A stretch of DNA of 53,490 nucleotides from Desulfobacteraceae bacterium (GCA_011390465.1 JAABSH010000022.1:1-53490); one strand, 5' to 3'. Shown: positions 1 through 8,910, numbered from the stretch's first letter. A program made the numbers and translations. The notes: a model not told the origin generated them from the letters alone.

Positions 1-81
1 CGGTTTTCAAGGCAATTGGGTCAATGCCGGGTTGTGAAACCCGGTTTTCAAGGCGATGGGTCAATGCCGGGTTGTGAAACC
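1..81. repeat. tandem direct repeat, about 41 bp x 2
   Basis: Two adjacent copies of a 40-41 base unit beginning CGGTTTTCAAGG start at positions 1 and 42. A third partial copy, CGGCCTACAAG, begins at 82. Each unit contains the small palindrome CCGGGTTGTGAAACCCGG. The array runs off the left edge, so its full copy number is unknown. It has no coding potential I can support. Confidence 0.75.
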
Positions 82-108
82 CGGCCTACAAGTGCCGGGA
101 AGTCGTAG

Positions 109-128
109 GTCGGGATTCATATCCCGAC
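109..128. repeat. palindromic repeat GTCGGGATTCATATCCCGAC
   Basis: This is a perfect 8-bp stem (GTCGGGAT/ATCCCGAC) around TCAT, preceded by GTAG. The same palindrome, or its reverse complement, recurs at 291-310, 8594-8613 and 8622-8641, and in altered form at 6733-6752 and 10014-10034. It always lies between genes or in a decayed gene. This points to a dispersed REP/MITE-like family; mobility is inferred. Confidence 0.8.
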
Positions 129-290
129 ATCGATCCGTTCCTTTTGTGTTTGTCTGATTTTCTTATCCGGTTTTTCCTCAATTTTTTTCGCATTAATCTC
201 AAACCCTTCATGGATGTTGCTGCAAGACGGCATCCCTGCCGTCACGTGTGTCAAATTCAACCTTCAGTGTGGCGGCGGTGTGATTCAATT

Positions 291-310
291 GTCGGGATAT
301 GAATCCCGAC
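291..310. repeat. palindromic repeat, inverted copy
   Basis: Reverse-orientation copy of the 109-128 palindrome (GTCGGGATATGAATCCCGAC), followed by CTGCCGG. With the copy at 109-128 it forms an inverted pair about 160 bases apart, just upstream of tex. The interval 129-290 between them holds no recognisable gene. Confidence 0.8.
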
Positions 311-392
311 CTGCCGGCTTTGCCGGAAGGTTTGCTTGACAAAGACCCCGGGGGTGGATAATTTGCCGCAAAACCATTAAAAAGGAAAGCAT

Positions 393-2750
393 ATGACCAT
401 ATCGGAAATGAACCCGCTGTTTATTTCGAAAATCGCCCATGAGCAGAACATAGATGCCCGCCAGATAAAGGCCGTGGCCGATCTGCTGGCCGACGGGTCG
501 ACCATCCCGTTTATTGCCCGGTACCGGAAAGAGGCCACCGGAAGTCTCGATGAAGTGGTTGTCATGACGGTGCGGGACCGCCTGCAACAGCTTCGCGAGC
601 TGGAAGACATGCGGGCGATGATTTTAAATTCCCTTGAAAAGCACGGGCATCTCACCGACGCGCTCCGGGAAAAAGTCATGGCCGCGGATACGGCCACCGC
701 GCTTTCAGATATCTATCTGCCCTATAAACCCAAGCGCCGGACCCGTGCCACCATGGCCCGGGAAAAAGGCCTGGAACCCCTGGCGCTCGCTGTTTTTGAG
801 CAGACCGGCAACGATCCGGAGATCCTGGCTGCCGATTATGTGGATGCGGAAAAAGGAGTTGCGTCCATTGAAGAAGCCCTTGCCGGGGCCCGGGATATTA
901 TTGCGGAAATCATCAATGAAAATGAAGATGTCCGGGCCCGGATGCGGGAGCTTTTTTTCACAAAGGCGGTGATATCCTGCCGGGTGATTCCGGGCATGGA
1001 GGAGCCGGGCGCGAAATTCCGGGATTATTTTGACTGGCAGGAACCCGTGATCGCGGTCCCGTCCCACCGCATGCTGGCCATGCGCCGGGGCGAATCCGAG
1101 GAAATCCTGATATTGCGGATTTTGCCAGATGAAGATGCGGCCATGGAATTGATTGAAAACCTGTTTGTAACCAATGACGGAACGGATGGGGACCAGGTGC
1201 GGCTGGCGGCAAAAGATGCTTACAAGCGGCTTTTGTCCCGGTCCATGGAAACCGAAGTCCGGCTCCATGCCAAGGAAAAAGCTGATCAGGCGGCCATTGC
1301 CGTGTTTGCGGACAACCTGCGCCAGCTGCTGCTGGCCCCGCCTTTGGGGGCGCGTCGGGTCATGGGCATTGATCCGGGATTCCGCACCGGATGCAAGGTG
1401 GTGTGTCTGGACCGGCAGGGCAAGCTGATTCACCATGATACGGTATTTCTGCATATGTCCGAAACCCGGCAGCATGAAGAAATCCGAAAGATTAAAACAT
1501 TATGCAAGGAATTTGACATGGACGCCATTGCCGTGGGAAACGGCACGGCCGGCCGGGAAACCGAAGCCGCGGTCAAAGCCATTGCCTTTGACCGGCCGGT
1601 GCAGGTGGTGATGGTCAATGAAAGCGGGGCCTCCATTTATTCCGCGTCTGAAGTGGCCCGGGAGGAATTTCCAGACCTTGATCTCACGGTACGCGGGGCC
1701 GTGTCCATTGGCCGGCGGCTCATGGATCCCCTGGCCGAGCTGGTGAAAATCGATGCCAAATCCATTGGGGTGGGCCAGTACCAGCATGATGTGGATCAGG
1801 CGGCGCTCAAGCAATCGTTAGATGACGTGGTGATGAGCTGTGTGAACCGCGTGGGGGTGGATCTCAACCGGGCCAGTGCCCAGTTGTTGACCTATGTGTC
1901 CGGGTTGAACGCCGGTGTGGCAAAAAATATTGTGGCGCATCGGGAACAGAACGGATCGTTTGCGTCCAGGCGCCAGCTTCTGGACGTGCCCCGGCTGGGA
2001 CCGAAAGCCTTTGAACAGTGCGCCGGGTTTTTACGGATTCCTGACGGGGAAAATCCCCTGGATGCCAGTGCGGTGCATCCGGAGAGCTACCATATTGTGG
2101 CTGCCATGGCAAACGATCTGGGGGCTGCGGTGGAAGATCTGATAAAAAGCGCGGAAATCCGGAGCAAAATTGATGTGGCAGCATATGTTTCCGATGCCGT
2201 GGGATTGCCGACGTTAAAAGATATTATGGATGAACTGGCCCGGCCGGGCCGGGACCCCCGGGAAAAGTTTGAGGAATTTGCCTTTGCCGACGGTATTGAA
2301 AAGATAACCGATGTGCTGCCGGGCATGAAACTCCCCGGCATCGTCACCAATATCACGGCATTTGGCGCGTTTGTGGATGTCGGCGTGCATCAGGACGGCC
2401 TGGTGCACATCAGCCAGATGGCGGACCGGTTTGTAAAGAATCCGGCGGATGTGGTCAAGGTGGGCCAGCGAGTGCGGGTCACGGTGCTGGCGGTGGATAT
2501 GGACCGGCGCCGGATTTCTCTTTCCATGCGGGCGGATGCGGTTTCGAGTCCGTCCGGGCCGGACGGACTTGCAGACCGGAATCAGTCCAAAACAAACAAG
2601 GAAAAAACCGGAAAAAAGCCTGGAAAATCCGCCAGGCAGGCGCCGGCCAGATCCGCTCCGGCCAGATCCGCTCCGGCCAGATCCGCTTCGGCCAAACCCG
2701 CTGCCACGGGCGCGCTGGCCGAGGCGTTGCGCAAAAGCGGTTTGCAATAG
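393..2750 (+). CDS. Tex-family transcription accessory / S1 RNA-binding protein
   Basis: The 785-aa product has the Tex architecture: an N-terminal helical region, a YqgF/RNase H-like domain (about residues 320-445, beginning RRVMGIDPGFRTG), helix-hairpin-helix segments (about 495-550, LLTYVSGLNAGVAKNIV) and an S1 domain (about 644-715, with GAFVDVGVHQDGLVHIS). Tex proteins bind nucleic acid and affect transcription and RNA turnover; the exact role here is not shown. AAGGAAAG lies 5 bases before the ATG at 393. The last 70 residues are low-complexity and basic, with three near-identical copies of a 15-base unit encoding ARSAP. The gene is monocistronic, in repeat-rich surroundings. The family call is secure. 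Confidence 0.95.
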   Translation: MTISEMNPLFISKIAHEQNIDARQIKAVADLLADGSTIPFIARYRKEATGSLDEVVVMTVRDRLQQLRELEDMRAMILNSLEKHGHLTDALREKVMAADTATALSDIYLPYKPKRRTRATMAREKGLEPLALAVFEQTGNDPEILAADYVDAEKGVASIEEALAGARDIIAEIINENEDVRARMRELFFTKAVISCRVIPGMEEPGAKFRDYFDWQEPVIAVPSHRMLAMRRGESEEILILRILPDEDAAMELIENLFVTNDGTDGDQVRLAAKDAYKRLLSRSMETEVRLHAKEKADQAAIAVFADNLRQLLLAPPLGARRVMGIDPGFRTGCKVVCLDRQGKLIHHDTVFLHMSETRQHEEIRKIKTLCKEFDMDAIAVGNGTAGRETEAAVKAIAFDRPVQVVMVNESGASIYSASEVAREEFPDLDLTVRGAVSIGRRLMDPLAELVKIDAKSIGVGQYQHDVDQAALKQSLDDVVMSCVNRVGVDLNRASAQLLTYVSGLNAGVAKNIVAHREQNGSFASRRQLLDVPRLGPKAFEQCAGFLRIPDGENPLDASAVHPESYHIVAAMANDLGAAVEDLIKSAEIRSKIDVAAYVSDAVGLPTLKDIMDELARPGRDPREKFEEFAFADGIEKITDVLPGMKLPGIVTNITAFGAFVDVGVHQDGLVHISQMADRFVKNPADVVKVGQRVRVTVLAVDMDRRRISLSMRADAVSSPSGPDGLADRNQSKTNKEKTGKKPGKSARQAPARSAPARSAPARSASAKPAATGALAEALRKSGLQ

Positions 2751-2806
2751 CCATGCCGCTCAATTAATGGCCGAAGCTTCCGTGTTTGTCAGGGAACGCT
2801 TCGCGC

Positions 2807-2852
2807 ACCCTGACCTACGCTGCGAGAAAGGTTTCTTTTGTAGGTCAGGGTG
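2807..2852. repeat. intergenic inverted repeat (CACCCTGACCTAC)
   Basis: CACCCTGACCTAC at 2807-2819 is exactly complementary to GTAGGTCAGGGTG at 2840-2852, leaving a 20-base loop. It lies in the tex-helicase gap (2751-3081), which otherwise shows no gene. It has no U-tract, so it is more likely a REP-type element than a terminator. Confidence 0.65.
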
Positions 2853-3081
2853 TTCCGTCTGTTTGGAACTCCCTGACGAATAGACGAATCTGTGCAAAAC
2901 TCTGACGGTACCTGAGTCCTTTGAAAAATTTTCTGCGTCCCTGCAGGATGAAGCATATTACAATTCATTAACATTTCATAAAATCCTCGCGATTTTCTTT
3001 GTTTTCTGGTATTTGTTGATTTTTACGCATAAAAAGCGGCATCCGTGCCACAAAACAAAAGGAGAATTTTTAAATAACCCC

Positions 3082-4563
3082 ATGCCTATGAAAAACAAAC
3101 CCACATCCGGCACGCCTGGAATAAGAAGCAATCCCTCAGGCGGGCGATCGGAAAAAGCCGCGGCATCCCAGGATGCGGTGGCGGCTGATGAAATGCTGCC
3201 AAAAGATGACAACTGGTCTGTCCGGCAGTTCAAAGTGCCAGAGACGGACGACAAAACCCGGTTTCATGATTTTGATTTGCCCGAGGCCTTGATGCACGGC
3301 ATTTCAGATCTCTCGTTTGCGTATTGCACGCCGATTCAGGCGGAAATTCTGCCAAGTGCCTTGAGCGGCAAAGATGCTTTTGGCAAAGCCCAGACCGGCA
3401 CCGGAAAAACCGCGGCATTTCTGATTGCGGTGATGACCCGGCTCCTCAGCCAGCCGCTTTCGGGCAAAAGAAGCGCGGGCACCCCCCGGGTGCTGATCAT
3501 TGCCCCCACCCGGGAACTGATTCTTCAGATATCCGAAGAAGCCCGGCAGATCGGTAAATATTGCAATCTTAACATCATTTCCGTGTTTGGCGGCATGGAT
3601 TATGAAAAGCAGCGAAAGCTGCTGGCCGGAAAACCCGTGGATATCATCGTGGCCACGCCGGGCCGGTTATTGGATTTCCAGCGCCGCCGGGATCTGAATT
3701 TGAAAAAAGTGGAAGTGCTGATTCTGGATGAGGCGGACCGCATGCTGGATATGGGGTTTATTCCGGATGTGCGGAAAATCATCTACAGCACCCCGCCCAA
3801 AGAAAAACGCCAGACCCTGCTTTTTTCCGCCACATTAAACGATACCATCATCCGCCTGGCCAACAGCTGGACCCGCAACCCCGTGACCGTGGACATTGAA
3901 CCGGAGCAGATCGCTGTGGATACTGTGGACCAGGTGGTGTATATTGTCACGGCCAAACAGAAATTCGCCCTGCTGTATAATGTGATTGCCCGGCAGAACC
4001 TGGAGCGGGTGCTGATTTTCTGCAACCGCCGGGATGAAGTGAACCGGCTGGCCGAAATGCTGACCCGGTACGGCATCCGGTGTTCGATTCTGACCGGCGA
4101 CGTGCCCCAGAAAAAACGGGTGGAACGGCTGGACGGATTTAAAAGTGGCAAAATCCGGGTGATTGTGGCAACGGATGTGGTGGCCCGGGGGATCCATATT
4201 GAAGGGATGGATCATGTGATCAATTTCAAACTGCCCCATGATCCTGAGGATTATGTTCACCGCATCGGCCGCACGGGCAGGGCAGGGGCCACCGGAACGT
4301 CCATCAGTTTTGCCGACGATGATGACGCGTTTTACCTGCCGGATATCGAAGCCTTTATGGATCGGAAGCTGGACTGCATTGTGCCCGAAGATGATTGGCT
4401 GATCATGCCGGAGGCGGTGATGCCCAGGAAAAAGAAAAGCCCGTCGCGCCGGCAAACCCGCTCGGCCGGGGATAGCGCCGGAAAGGCGCCCCAAAAGAAC
4501 CGCCGTCGGCATCCTTCGTCCAGGGCAAAAAAGAAAACCGGCCCGCCGGAAAATAAAGCGTAA
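3082..4563 (+). CDS. DEAD-box ATP-dependent RNA helicase (RhlB/RhlE/SrmB type)
   Basis: The 493-aa product carries the DEAD-box motifs in order: the Q motif region ([13 protein letters not shown], near residue 82), Walker A AQTGTGKT (about 103), PTREL, DEAD (about 215, [13 protein letters not shown]), SAT (about 249), and the C-terminal RecA domain with [15 protein letters not shown] and [10 protein letters not shown]. It unwinds or remodels RNA using ATP. The last 70 residues are basic ([16 protein letters not shown]), as in helicases that bind rRNA or degradosome targets. The frame is open from 3013. I chose ATG 3082 because GGAGAA at 3061 precedes it, although 17 bases is a long spacing; ATG 3088 is an alternative. 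The subfamily is not resolved. Confidence 0.93.
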   Translation: MPMKNKPTSGTPGIRSNPSGGRSEKAAASQDAVAADEMLPKDDNWSVRQFKVPETDDKTRFHDFDLPEALMHGISDLSFAYCTPIQAEILPSALSGKDAFGKAQTGTGKTAAFLIAVMTRLLSQPLSGKRSAGTPRVLIIAPTRELILQISEEARQIGKYCNLNIISVFGGMDYEKQRKLLAGKPVDIIVATPGRLLDFQRRRDLNLKKVEVLILDEADRMLDMGFIPDVRKIIYSTPPKEKRQTLLFSATLNDTIIRLANSWTRNPVTVDIEPEQIAVDTVDQVVYIVTAKQKFALLYNVIARQNLERVLIFCNRRDEVNRLAEMLTRYGIRCSILTGDVPQKKRVERLDGFKSGKIRVIVATDVVARGIHIEGMDHVINFKLPHDPEDYVHRIGRTGRAGATGTSISFADDDDAFYLPDIEAFMDRKLDCIVPEDDWLIMPEAVMPRKKKSPSRRQTRSAGDSAGKAPQKNRRRHPSSRAKKKTGPPENKA

Positions 4564-4631
4564 AGCCACTGCATAGCCGCATGCTTGGATAAAAATTCAC
4601 TGCTTCCATTTCCCTCAGTTTGGTTATATAC

Positions 4632-4690
4632 ATCGGTATCGCTATCGGTATCGGTATCGAAATCGATCCCGATCCCGATCCCGATCCCGA
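4632..4690. repeat. hexanucleotide repeat tract (ATCGGT / ATCCCG)
   Basis: The tract has a six-base period: ATCGGT and ATCGCT units, then ATCGAA, then four ATCCCG-type units. The two halves are roughly complementary, so it could form an imperfect hairpin. Related tracts lie at 6674-6725 and 8849-8910. It occupies most of the gap between the helicase and uup genes. Confidence 0.8.
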
Positions 4691-4761
4691 AAAAACAGAG
4701 CGCCTGAACGAACCGGATTTAAAAATTCTATTTGATATCGACGAATTACGCATATTCAGGT

Positions 4762-6621
4762 ATGGCAATTTTAAGCATTCGAAATATGAGCATGGGGTTT
4801 GGCGGTCAGCTGTTGTTCGACCAGGTCAGCCTTCATGTTGAAGCCGGGAACCGGGCCTGCCTGGTGGGCAGAAACGGGGAGGGCAAATCCACGCTGTTAA
4901 ATATCATGCGCGGGGCGGTGACACCGGACCAGGGGGAGATTTTTCGCCAGCCCGGCCTGCGTGTGGCATATCTTCCCCAGGAGATTCCGTCGGATATGTG
5001 CGGAACGGTTTTTGACGCTGCTGCCACCGGTGCTGGAAGCCTGCCGGATGCCGGGGAGCTGACCGGGGAGTTGACCGAGGACTTAACCGGGAACCGGGCC
5101 GCCGATGGAAATCTGTGGCAGCAGCAGGCATATGTCAGCCAGATTCTGACGCGCCTGGAACTGGATCCTGAAGCAAAATGCGAAAATCTTTCCGCAGGTG
5201 TCCGGCGCCGGGTTTTGTTGGCCCGTGCCCTTTGCGCAAATCCGGATTTGCTGCTGCTGGACGAGCCCACCAACCATATGGACATCCCGTCCATTGATCT
5301 TCTGGAATCCATGCTCATAAAATTCAGCAAAACCCTCATATTTGTGACCCATGACCGGCGGTTTCTGGAAAAAATCGCCAACCGGATCATTGAAATCGAT
5401 ACGGCCCGCATCACGTCCTGGGCCTGCGGCTATCAGGCGTTTTTGCAGCGAAAGGCCGCATTGACGGATGCTGAAGCGGAACACCATCATCAGTTTGACA
5501 AAAAACTGGCAGTTGAAGAAGCCTGGATACGGCAGGGAGTGCAGGCCCGGCGCACCCGGAATGAAGGCCGGGTGCGGGCGCTTTTGAAAATGCGCGAAGA
5601 GCGGCGGAACCGGCGGATGCGGGCCGGGACCGCCAAAATGGTGCTCCAGGAAGCCGAGCGCACGGGCAAACTGGTTCTGGAGGCAGAAAATCTTTGTTTT
5701 GCCTACGATGAAAAACCCGTGGTCACGGATTTTTCCACCACCATCATGCGGGGGGACCGGGTGGGGATCATCGGTCCCAACGGCGCCGGAAAAACCACAC
5801 TGATTGGCTTGCTGCTCGAGTCGTTCGCTCCGGACAGCGGCACGGTGAAGCACGGCGTAAATCTTGAAATCGCCTATTTTGATCAGACCCGGGAGCAACT
5901 GGATCCGGAAAAGACTGTGGCCGATAATGTGGCGGACGGCAAGGATTTCATTGATATCGGCGGCCGGCGGCGGCACATTATCGGGTATCTCAAGGATTTT
6001 CTGTTTTCCCCGGACCGGGCCAGAAGTCCGGTGAAAACCCTTTCCGGCGGGGAGCGCAACCGACTGCTCCTGGCCCGGCTGTTCACCCGGCCGTCCAATG
6101 TGCTGGTCATGGACGAACCCACCAATGACCTGGATATTGAAACTTTGGAGCTTCTGGAAGAGCTGCTTTTGGAATACAACGGCACCCTGCTGCTGGTGAG
6201 CCATGACCGGGCGTTTTTAAACAATGTGGTGACCAGCACCCTGGTGTTTTCCGAAAATGGCCGGGTGGAGGAATTTATCGGCGGTTATGACGACTGGCTG
6301 CGCCAGAAAAAAGACGTGCCGGTTCTTTCTAAAAAACCCGATAAATCGCCGGCCAGCAAAAAAATCGCTCCCAAGTCCTTAAACAGATCTTCCACCAGCA
6401 AACTCGGGTTTATGGAAAAGCGGGAGCTTGCGGATTTGCCCCATGAAATAGAAGAAATGGAAAAAGCGCAGGCTCAGATTTTTGAAAAAATGGCATCTCC
6501 TGATTTTTACAAAACAGACGGCGCGGAGATCGCCCGCATCAAGGCCCGTCACGATGAGCTGGAACATTTGCTGGAAAAAGCCTACTCCCGGTGGGAGGCG
6601 CTGGAGGCAAAAAATTTTTAA
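4762..6621 (+). CDS. ABC-F family ATPase, Uup type
   Basis: The 619-aa soluble protein has two ABC ATPase domains and no membrane segments. Domain 1 has Walker A GRNGEGKST (about residue 36), signature LSAGV and Walker B LLLLDEPTNHMD. Domain 2 has Walker A GPNGAGKTT (about 338), signature LSGGE and VMDEPTNDLDIETLELLEEL. A charged coiled coil fills the last 70 residues (LPHEIEEMEKAQAQ), as in the Uup C-terminal domain. ABC-F proteins act on ribosomes or on DNA-linked processes; Uup is linked to replication-repair and to ribosome rescue. The frame is open from a TTG at 4732, but ATG 4762 gives the normal family N-terminus (MAILSIRNMSM). Confidence 0.92.
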   Translation: MAILSIRNMSMGFGGQLLFDQVSLHVEAGNRACLVGRNGEGKSTLLNIMRGAVTPDQGEIFRQPGLRVAYLPQEIPSDMCGTVFDAAATGAGSLPDAGELTGELTEDLTGNRAADGNLWQQQAYVSQILTRLELDPEAKCENLSAGVRRRVLLARALCANPDLLLLDEPTNHMDIPSIDLLESMLIKFSKTLIFVTHDRRFLEKIANRIIEIDTARITSWACGYQAFLQRKAALTDAEAEHHHQFDKKLAVEEAWIRQGVQARRTRNEGRVRALLKMREERRNRRMRAGTAKMVLQEAERTGKLVLEAENLCFAYDEKPVVTDFSTTIMRGDRVGIIGPNGAGKTTLIGLLLESFAPDSGTVKHGVNLEIAYFDQTREQLDPEKTVADNVADGKDFIDIGGRRRHIIGYLKDFLFSPDRARSPVKTLSGGERNRLLLARLFTRPSNVLVMDEPTNDLDIETLELLEELLLEYNGTLLLVSHDRAFLNNVVTSTLVFSENGRVEEFIGGYDDWLRQKKDVPVLSKKPDKSPASKKIAPKSLNRSSTSKLGFMEKRELADLPHEIEEMEKAQAQIFEKMASPDFYKTDGAEIARIKARHDELEHLLEKAYSRWEALEAKNF

Positions 6622-6673
6622 TCGCCGGGGTTTGAGTCCCGGCCTGCGACTATCCGCTTCTCAAGTTCTGGTT

Positions 6674-6725
6674 TCGAAATCGAAATCGAAAATCGAAATC
6701 GGTATCGGTATCGCTATCGATTGCG
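6674..6725. repeat. hexanucleotide repeat tract (ATCGAA / ATCGGT)
   Basis: Six-base-period tract of ATCGAA, ATCGGT and ATCGCT units directly after the Uup gene. It is preceded at 6651-6670 by TATCCGCTTCTCAAGTTCTG, a sequence that also precedes repeats at 7978 and 8826. The surrounding gap 6622-6950 holds this tract, two CCGGG/CCCGG palindromes (about 6623-6645 and 6769-6790) and a palindrome at 6733. No gene was seen. Confidence 0.78.
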
Positions 6726-6732
6726 AAAGTAG

Positions 6733-6752
6733 GTCGGGATTCCATTCCCGAC
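6733..6752. repeat. variant of the GTCGGGAT palindrome
   Basis: GTCGGGATTCCATTCCCGAC differs from the 109-128 palindrome only in the centre. It is preceded by GTAG, as at 105. About 17 bases further on is GCCGGGTAAGAAACCCGGC (about 6771-6789), matching the CCGGG palindrome type seen at 1-92. Confidence 0.7.
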
Positions 6753-6950
6753 AAAAATATCGTTCATTGCCGGGTAAGAAACCCGGCCTACGTTGCTGAT
6801 AGCTTCCAAATAAGTGCATCTCAAAAAAAATGTATCCCGCTGAGCCGCAGAGCTCGCAGAGAAAAAATCTCTGCGCCTCAGCGTCTCTGCGGGATAAAAA
6901 ATATTATAAACAGGAATTTTTTATTGGTTCATACGGCGGCAATAATGCCG

Positions 6951-7871
6951 TCAAACATTACAAAAATCCCCGTACAAACACGTCTTTAAATCCGCTACAA
7001 TTTCATCCACGGATTCGTAAAACACATCCGCGCCCAGGGTGAAATGGGCAAGAATATTGTTGAGCCCGGCCGGAATATAGGGGTAGAGCTTTTGCAGGTT
7101 CATGAAGCGCCACTGGTGAACAATGGAAAAATCCTCAGGCACGACTTTTTTGATCAGCTCCCGGTACAGCAGATTGCCGCCCGCGTCTTCTTTTTCCTTT
7201 AAATTGTGGAATCCTTTGCCGATGGCATAGGTCAGGATATTGCCAAGGCCGATGAGATCCAGGCTGAAGGGATTTTCCACGGAATCAAAATCATAGTCAA
7301 AATCAATCCACACGTAATTGCCGGTGGTCGCTTCGATGATAATGTGGTCATTGCGGATATCGCCGTGTTTGAGCCCGTTTTGATGCAGCAGGCGCAGGGA
7401 TTCAAAGGCAGCCATGAGATTTTTCAGAATGTTCGGCAGCATTTCTTTGAAATACCGGCGGTGGTCAAGATCAATGGAATTGATGTATCTGTAAAAATTT
7501 TTGCCGTTCACGATGTCCAGCACCCGCACACTATTGCCTTTTTCATCGTGAAAAGCCGTGCCGTGCATGAAATGGGGATGATCCTTCACCAGCGCCAGGA
7601 CCCGGGCTTCCTTGTCCGGGTGCCGGAAGCAGGGAATCCGGACCTGGCCGATGCGGGTTTCAAAGGATTCAAAAAACGATAGCTTGATGATTTTGCGCTC
7701 ACCGGTCTCTAGATCCACGGCTTTTTTCACCCAGAATTTGGGCTCATCCAGGCCGAAGCGTTCTTCCCGCTCATGGCCTTTGATGAGAAAGCGTTTTCCC
7801 CCCACATGAATGATATCGCCATAGTCGATGCCGAAAAAATTGGAGGTATCTGTAAATATTCGTTCTTTCAT
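6951..7871 (-). CDS. protein kinase-fold protein of unknown substrate
   Basis: The 306-aa product (318 aa if GTT-side ATG 7907 is used) resembles small-molecule or protein kinases of the RIO/Kdo-kinase type. It has a catalytic loop HGDIRNDHIII and a metal-binding segment WIDFDYD, where DFD replaces the usual DFG. VKKAVDLETGERKIIKL probably carries the ATP-binding lysine. I prefer ATG 7871 (MKERIFTDTS) because the first 12 residues from 7907 look non-native, but neither start has a clear ribosome binding site. There are no signal peptide, TM segment or partner genes, since both flanks are repeat-rich. The fold is fairly secure; the target is unknown. Confidence 0.7.
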   Translation of the reverse strand: MKERIFTDTSNFFGIDYGDIIHVGGKRFLIKGHEREERFGLDEPKFWVKKAVDLETGERKIIKLSFFESFETRIGQVRIPCFRHPDKEARVLALVKDHPHFMHGTAFHDEKGNSVRVLDIVNGKNFYRYINSIDLDHRRYFKEMLPNILKNLMAAFESLRLLHQNGLKHGDIRNDHIIIEATTGNYVWIDFDYDFDSVENPFSLDLIGLGNILTYAIGKGFHNLKEKEDAGGNLLYRELIKKVVPEDFSIVHQWRFMNLQKLYPYIPAGLNNILAHFTLGADVFYESVDEIVADLKTCLYGDFCNV

Positions 7872-7977
7872 ATATATACCGCAGACCGCGTCTTTGTTTA
7901 AAGGCATGAAATTTAATTGAAAGCGAATGGGACGAATATATCAAAAATTGGAAATCATTCATAATAAAATATTTGCA

Positions 7978-8105
7978 TATCCAGTTCGATCAAGTTCTGT
8001 CATTGCGAGCCAGCTGAAGCCGCGGCAAGGACGGTACGACCGAAGCAATCTCCTGAAAACAGGAAGATTAATTCGTCGTTCGTTCCTCACTTCTCGTAAT
8101 GACTG
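7978..8105. repeat. GTCATTGCGAG...CTCGTAATGAC palindromic element
   Basis: A shared left-end sequence (TATCC.GTTCG.TCAAGTTCTG, 7978-7999) leads into GTCATTGCGAG. About 100 bases later the near-complement CTCGTAATGAC closes the element. Internal GAAGCAATCTCCTG and the inverted ends resemble the widespread bacterial interspersed element often seen with CATTGCGAGC...GCAATGAC termini. I see no ORF with support inside. Confidence 0.6.
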
Positions 8106-8154
8106 CTGGTTTTATGCAGATTACAGCATCAACTTAACTCAAGCTATCCATTTG

Positions 8155-8265
8155 GCCTTGCTTCATGGCCATTTGTGCCCGTGAGAGCATACAATGTAAC
8201 GCCTTACGGCGTCACTACGAACCAGAGTATCCGATCTTGAGGGAAGTGAATAGCCAGATTGATAA
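8155..8265 (+). repeat. diverged repeat, left copy flanking surface-protein region
   Basis: GTGAGAGCAT at 8181 through ATAGCCAG near 8257 aligns by eye with 19681-19760 (GTGAGGGCAT to CAACCAG). Shared blocks include GAGTATC and a TTGxGxGAAxTG block. Similarity extends upstream through CTTCATGG/CTTATGG. The two copies bracket the 8.4-19.6 kb secreted-protein region in the same orientation. No coding function was seen. Confidence 0.5.
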
Positions 8266-8402
8266 AATTAAGTTGCGCTTTATCTTCTGATTCCGCTAAA
8301 ATAGTTTCATAATCAAAAATTTTTTGACCAATAACTGGTTTCCTGGTTTTAAAAATGAGTGTCCTGATTTTAGGTTCAATTTAATGGAGAGCGGGGAGTG
8401 TC

Positions 8403-8633
8403 ATGAAAAGACTGACGCGTCCTTTAATGGTCATTTTTTTGGTTTTTATTTTTGCATGGCATCTCCCTTTTGCCCGGGGCGCGGATTCCATACCGCCAAT
8501 ATTCTCACCGACCCAGGCCGGTGCCGGCACTGCTGCCGTATCGGTCAGCGCGCCCATATCCGGGCTTAGCCCCGGCCAACCCTATCTTTTCCGGTCGGGA
8601 TTCATATCCCGACATTCCGGTGTCGGGATATGA
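8403..8633 (+). pseudogene. secreted-protein remnant truncated by repeat palindromes
   Basis: A good start (GCGGGGAG, then ATG at 8403) encodes a clear signal peptide: MKRLTR, a hydrophobic core, then FARGAD near residue 28. About 35 residues of Pro/Ser/Ala-rich sequence with ISGLSPGQPY follow, resembling the edge of an Fn3-like domain. The frame then enters the dispersed palindrome at 8594-8641, which encodes RSGFISRHSGVGI and ends at a TGA. The most likely reading is the 5' end of a surface-protein gene cut off by repeat insertion and loss of the rest. A short expressed peptide cannot be excluded. Confidence 0.55.
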
Positions 8634-8641
8634 ATCCCGAC
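8594..8641. repeat. inverted pair of GTCGGGAT palindromes
   Basis: GTCGGGATTCATATCCCGAC (8594-8613) and its reverse complement (8622-8641) are separated by ATTCCGGT. The whole 48 bases are therefore a palindrome of palindromes. CGACCTAC follows, as at other copies in that orientation. The downstream gap to 9045 also holds a GGGCGAAT-type repeat (about 8741-8780) and a hexamer tract (8849-8910), but no supported gene. Confidence 0.8.
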
Positions 8642-8740
8642 CTACAAAAAATAGCATCAAGGTATGTTGGCAAGTACGGCGTCCCTGGACCCTTGCGTAA
8701 TGAACGACGCTCTTTTGCGGTTGACAGGGAGTGAGTGGAT

Positions 8741-8780
8741 GCCATTCCAGGGCGAATGTCGTTCCAGGGCGAATACCATT
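8741..8780. repeat. GGGCGAATG / CATTCGCCC repeat
   Basis: CCAGGGCGAATGTCG, CCAGGGCGAATACC and ATTCGCCCCTAC follow one another, the last being inverted to the first two. GTAGGGGCGAAT-type elements of this kind are dispersed in several bacterial groups. Confidence 0.5.
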
Positions 8781-8848
8781 CGCCCCTACTGGCACAATCA
8801 TCAATCACCAATAATAATAAATGTTTATCCGGTTCGCTCAAGTTCAGC

Positions 8849-8910
8849 CATCGAAATCGGTATCGGTATCGAAATCGCTATCGAATCCGATCCCGATTTC
8901 GATCCCGATA
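8849..8910. repeat. hexanucleotide repeat tract (ATCGAA / ATCGGT / ATCCCG)
   Basis: Third hexamer tract, of ATCGAA, ATCGGT, ATCGCT and then CGATCCCGAT units, about 135 bases upstream of the secreted protein at 9046. The left flank at 8826-8847 (TATCCGGTTCGCTCAAGTTCAG) matches the flanks at 6651 and 7978. Confidence 0.78.

Noticed and set aside
1-92. CRISPR-like appearance of the two 41-base units
   Set aside because: There is no unique spacer: the units abut and the whole period is repeated. No cas genes are in the window.
4620-4841. ORF encoding IGIAIGIGIEIDPDPDPDPE
   Set aside because: It is a translation of the hexamer tract running into the ABC-F start. There is no ribosome binding site and no sensible continuation.
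5083-6204. Long open frame on the minus strand opposite the Uup gene
   Set aside because: It lies wholly antisense to a gene with full family motifs. Its translation is rich in Pro/His/Gln without domains, as expected from high-GC codon mirroring.
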